This document shows positions 22,024 to 22,078 of a stretch of 22,078 bases of DNA, in pieces. The stretch comes from SLAN01 sp046545955 (lineage in GTDB: Bacteria; Spirochaetota; Spirochaetia; DSM-27196; SKKC01). The notes beneath the pieces were generated by a model. The model made no database searches, was not told where the DNA came from, and saw only the letters and a list, made by a program, of their open reading frames with translations. The DNA lies in assembly GCA_046545955.1 (NCBI GenBank), contig JBKGYS010000028.1, forward strand, positions 1-22,078, given 5' to 3'. Numbering within the stretch: the stretch's first letter is position 1; every line of letters begins with the position of its first letter. The position numbers and the translations under genes were made by a program.

Positions 22024-22078
22024 ATGCGCTGGTACGCTCGAAGACAAGCCGGTTTTCTGTTGCCTACGCACTGTCTTC
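22024..22078 (+). CDS. Possible start of a gene running off the window
   Basis: ATG 22024 with GAGG (22012-22015) 8 bases upstream opens a frame that stays open to the window edge (MRWYARRQAGFLLPTHCL, 18 residues). It diverges from the membrane-protein gene, so a promoter could be shared. The piece is too short to identify, and chance is a real possibility. Confidence 0.2.
   Translation, partial: MRWYARRQAGFLLPTHCL

Noticed and set aside
1..22078. CRISPR array, insertion sequence or prophage genes
   Set aside because: No spaced repeats, transposase, integrase or phage structural motifs were seen on either strand.

Overview
The window is a densely packed stretch of bacterial chromosome, moderately GC-rich by eye. 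It holds about 21 credible protein genes, one tRNA and no sign of phage, insertion sequences or CRISPR. Gene content points, tentatively, to a spirochaete of the Spirochaetaceae: a fused trehalose-6-phosphate synthase/phosphatase, a Treponema-like DUF624-style membrane protein, type III pantothenate kinase, and short operons separated by strand switches. The taxonomic call is inference from gene families, not from a marker gene.

Layout. 1-57: tail of an unknown gene and a GC-rich hairpin. 202-1050 (-): TatD nuclease. 1108-1193: tRNA-Leu(TAA). 1300-2181 (+): membrane-anchored TlpA-like thioredoxin, overlapping tail to tail with a HAD hydrolase (2112-2816, -). 2843-3691 (+): ApaH. 3681-5265 (-): a nitrilase-like hydrolase followed by a GNAT acetyltransferase. 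5512-8391 (+): dgcN, dgcA and a D-amino-acid transaminase. 8588-9889 (+): membrane histidine kinase. 9931-12557 (+): M18 aminopeptidase translationally coupled to a two-domain methyltransferase-like protein. 12568-13251 (-): RluA-family pseudouridine synthase. 13314-14940 (+): an unknown protein, a stand-alone asparaginase N-domain and an HD-domain protein. 14950-15408 (-): unknown protein. 15460-16233 (+): CoaX. 16346-17065 (+): FAH-family protein. 17126-19318 (-): OtsAB fusion. 19417-21143 (+): queuosine-precursor transporter coupled to a ROK sugar kinase. 21173-21952 (-): membrane protein. The last 126 bases hold a promoter for it and perhaps the start of another gene.

The most notable unit is dgcN-dgcA-dat. 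DgcN acetylates D-glutamate, DgcA racemises N-acetyl-D-glutamate to N-acetyl-L-glutamate, and the transaminase interconverts D-glutamate with D-alanine. Together they form a plausible route from wall-derived D-amino acids into the arginine/ornithine pathway. The second point of note is the OtsAB fusion. Its synthase half looks intact, but its phosphatase half has Asn in place of the nucleophilic Asp.

Several genes overlap or are spaced by a few bases (4-nt ATGA overlaps, a stop codon merged with a Shine-Dalgarno). Several intergenic inverted or direct repeats look like operators or mRNA hairpins.
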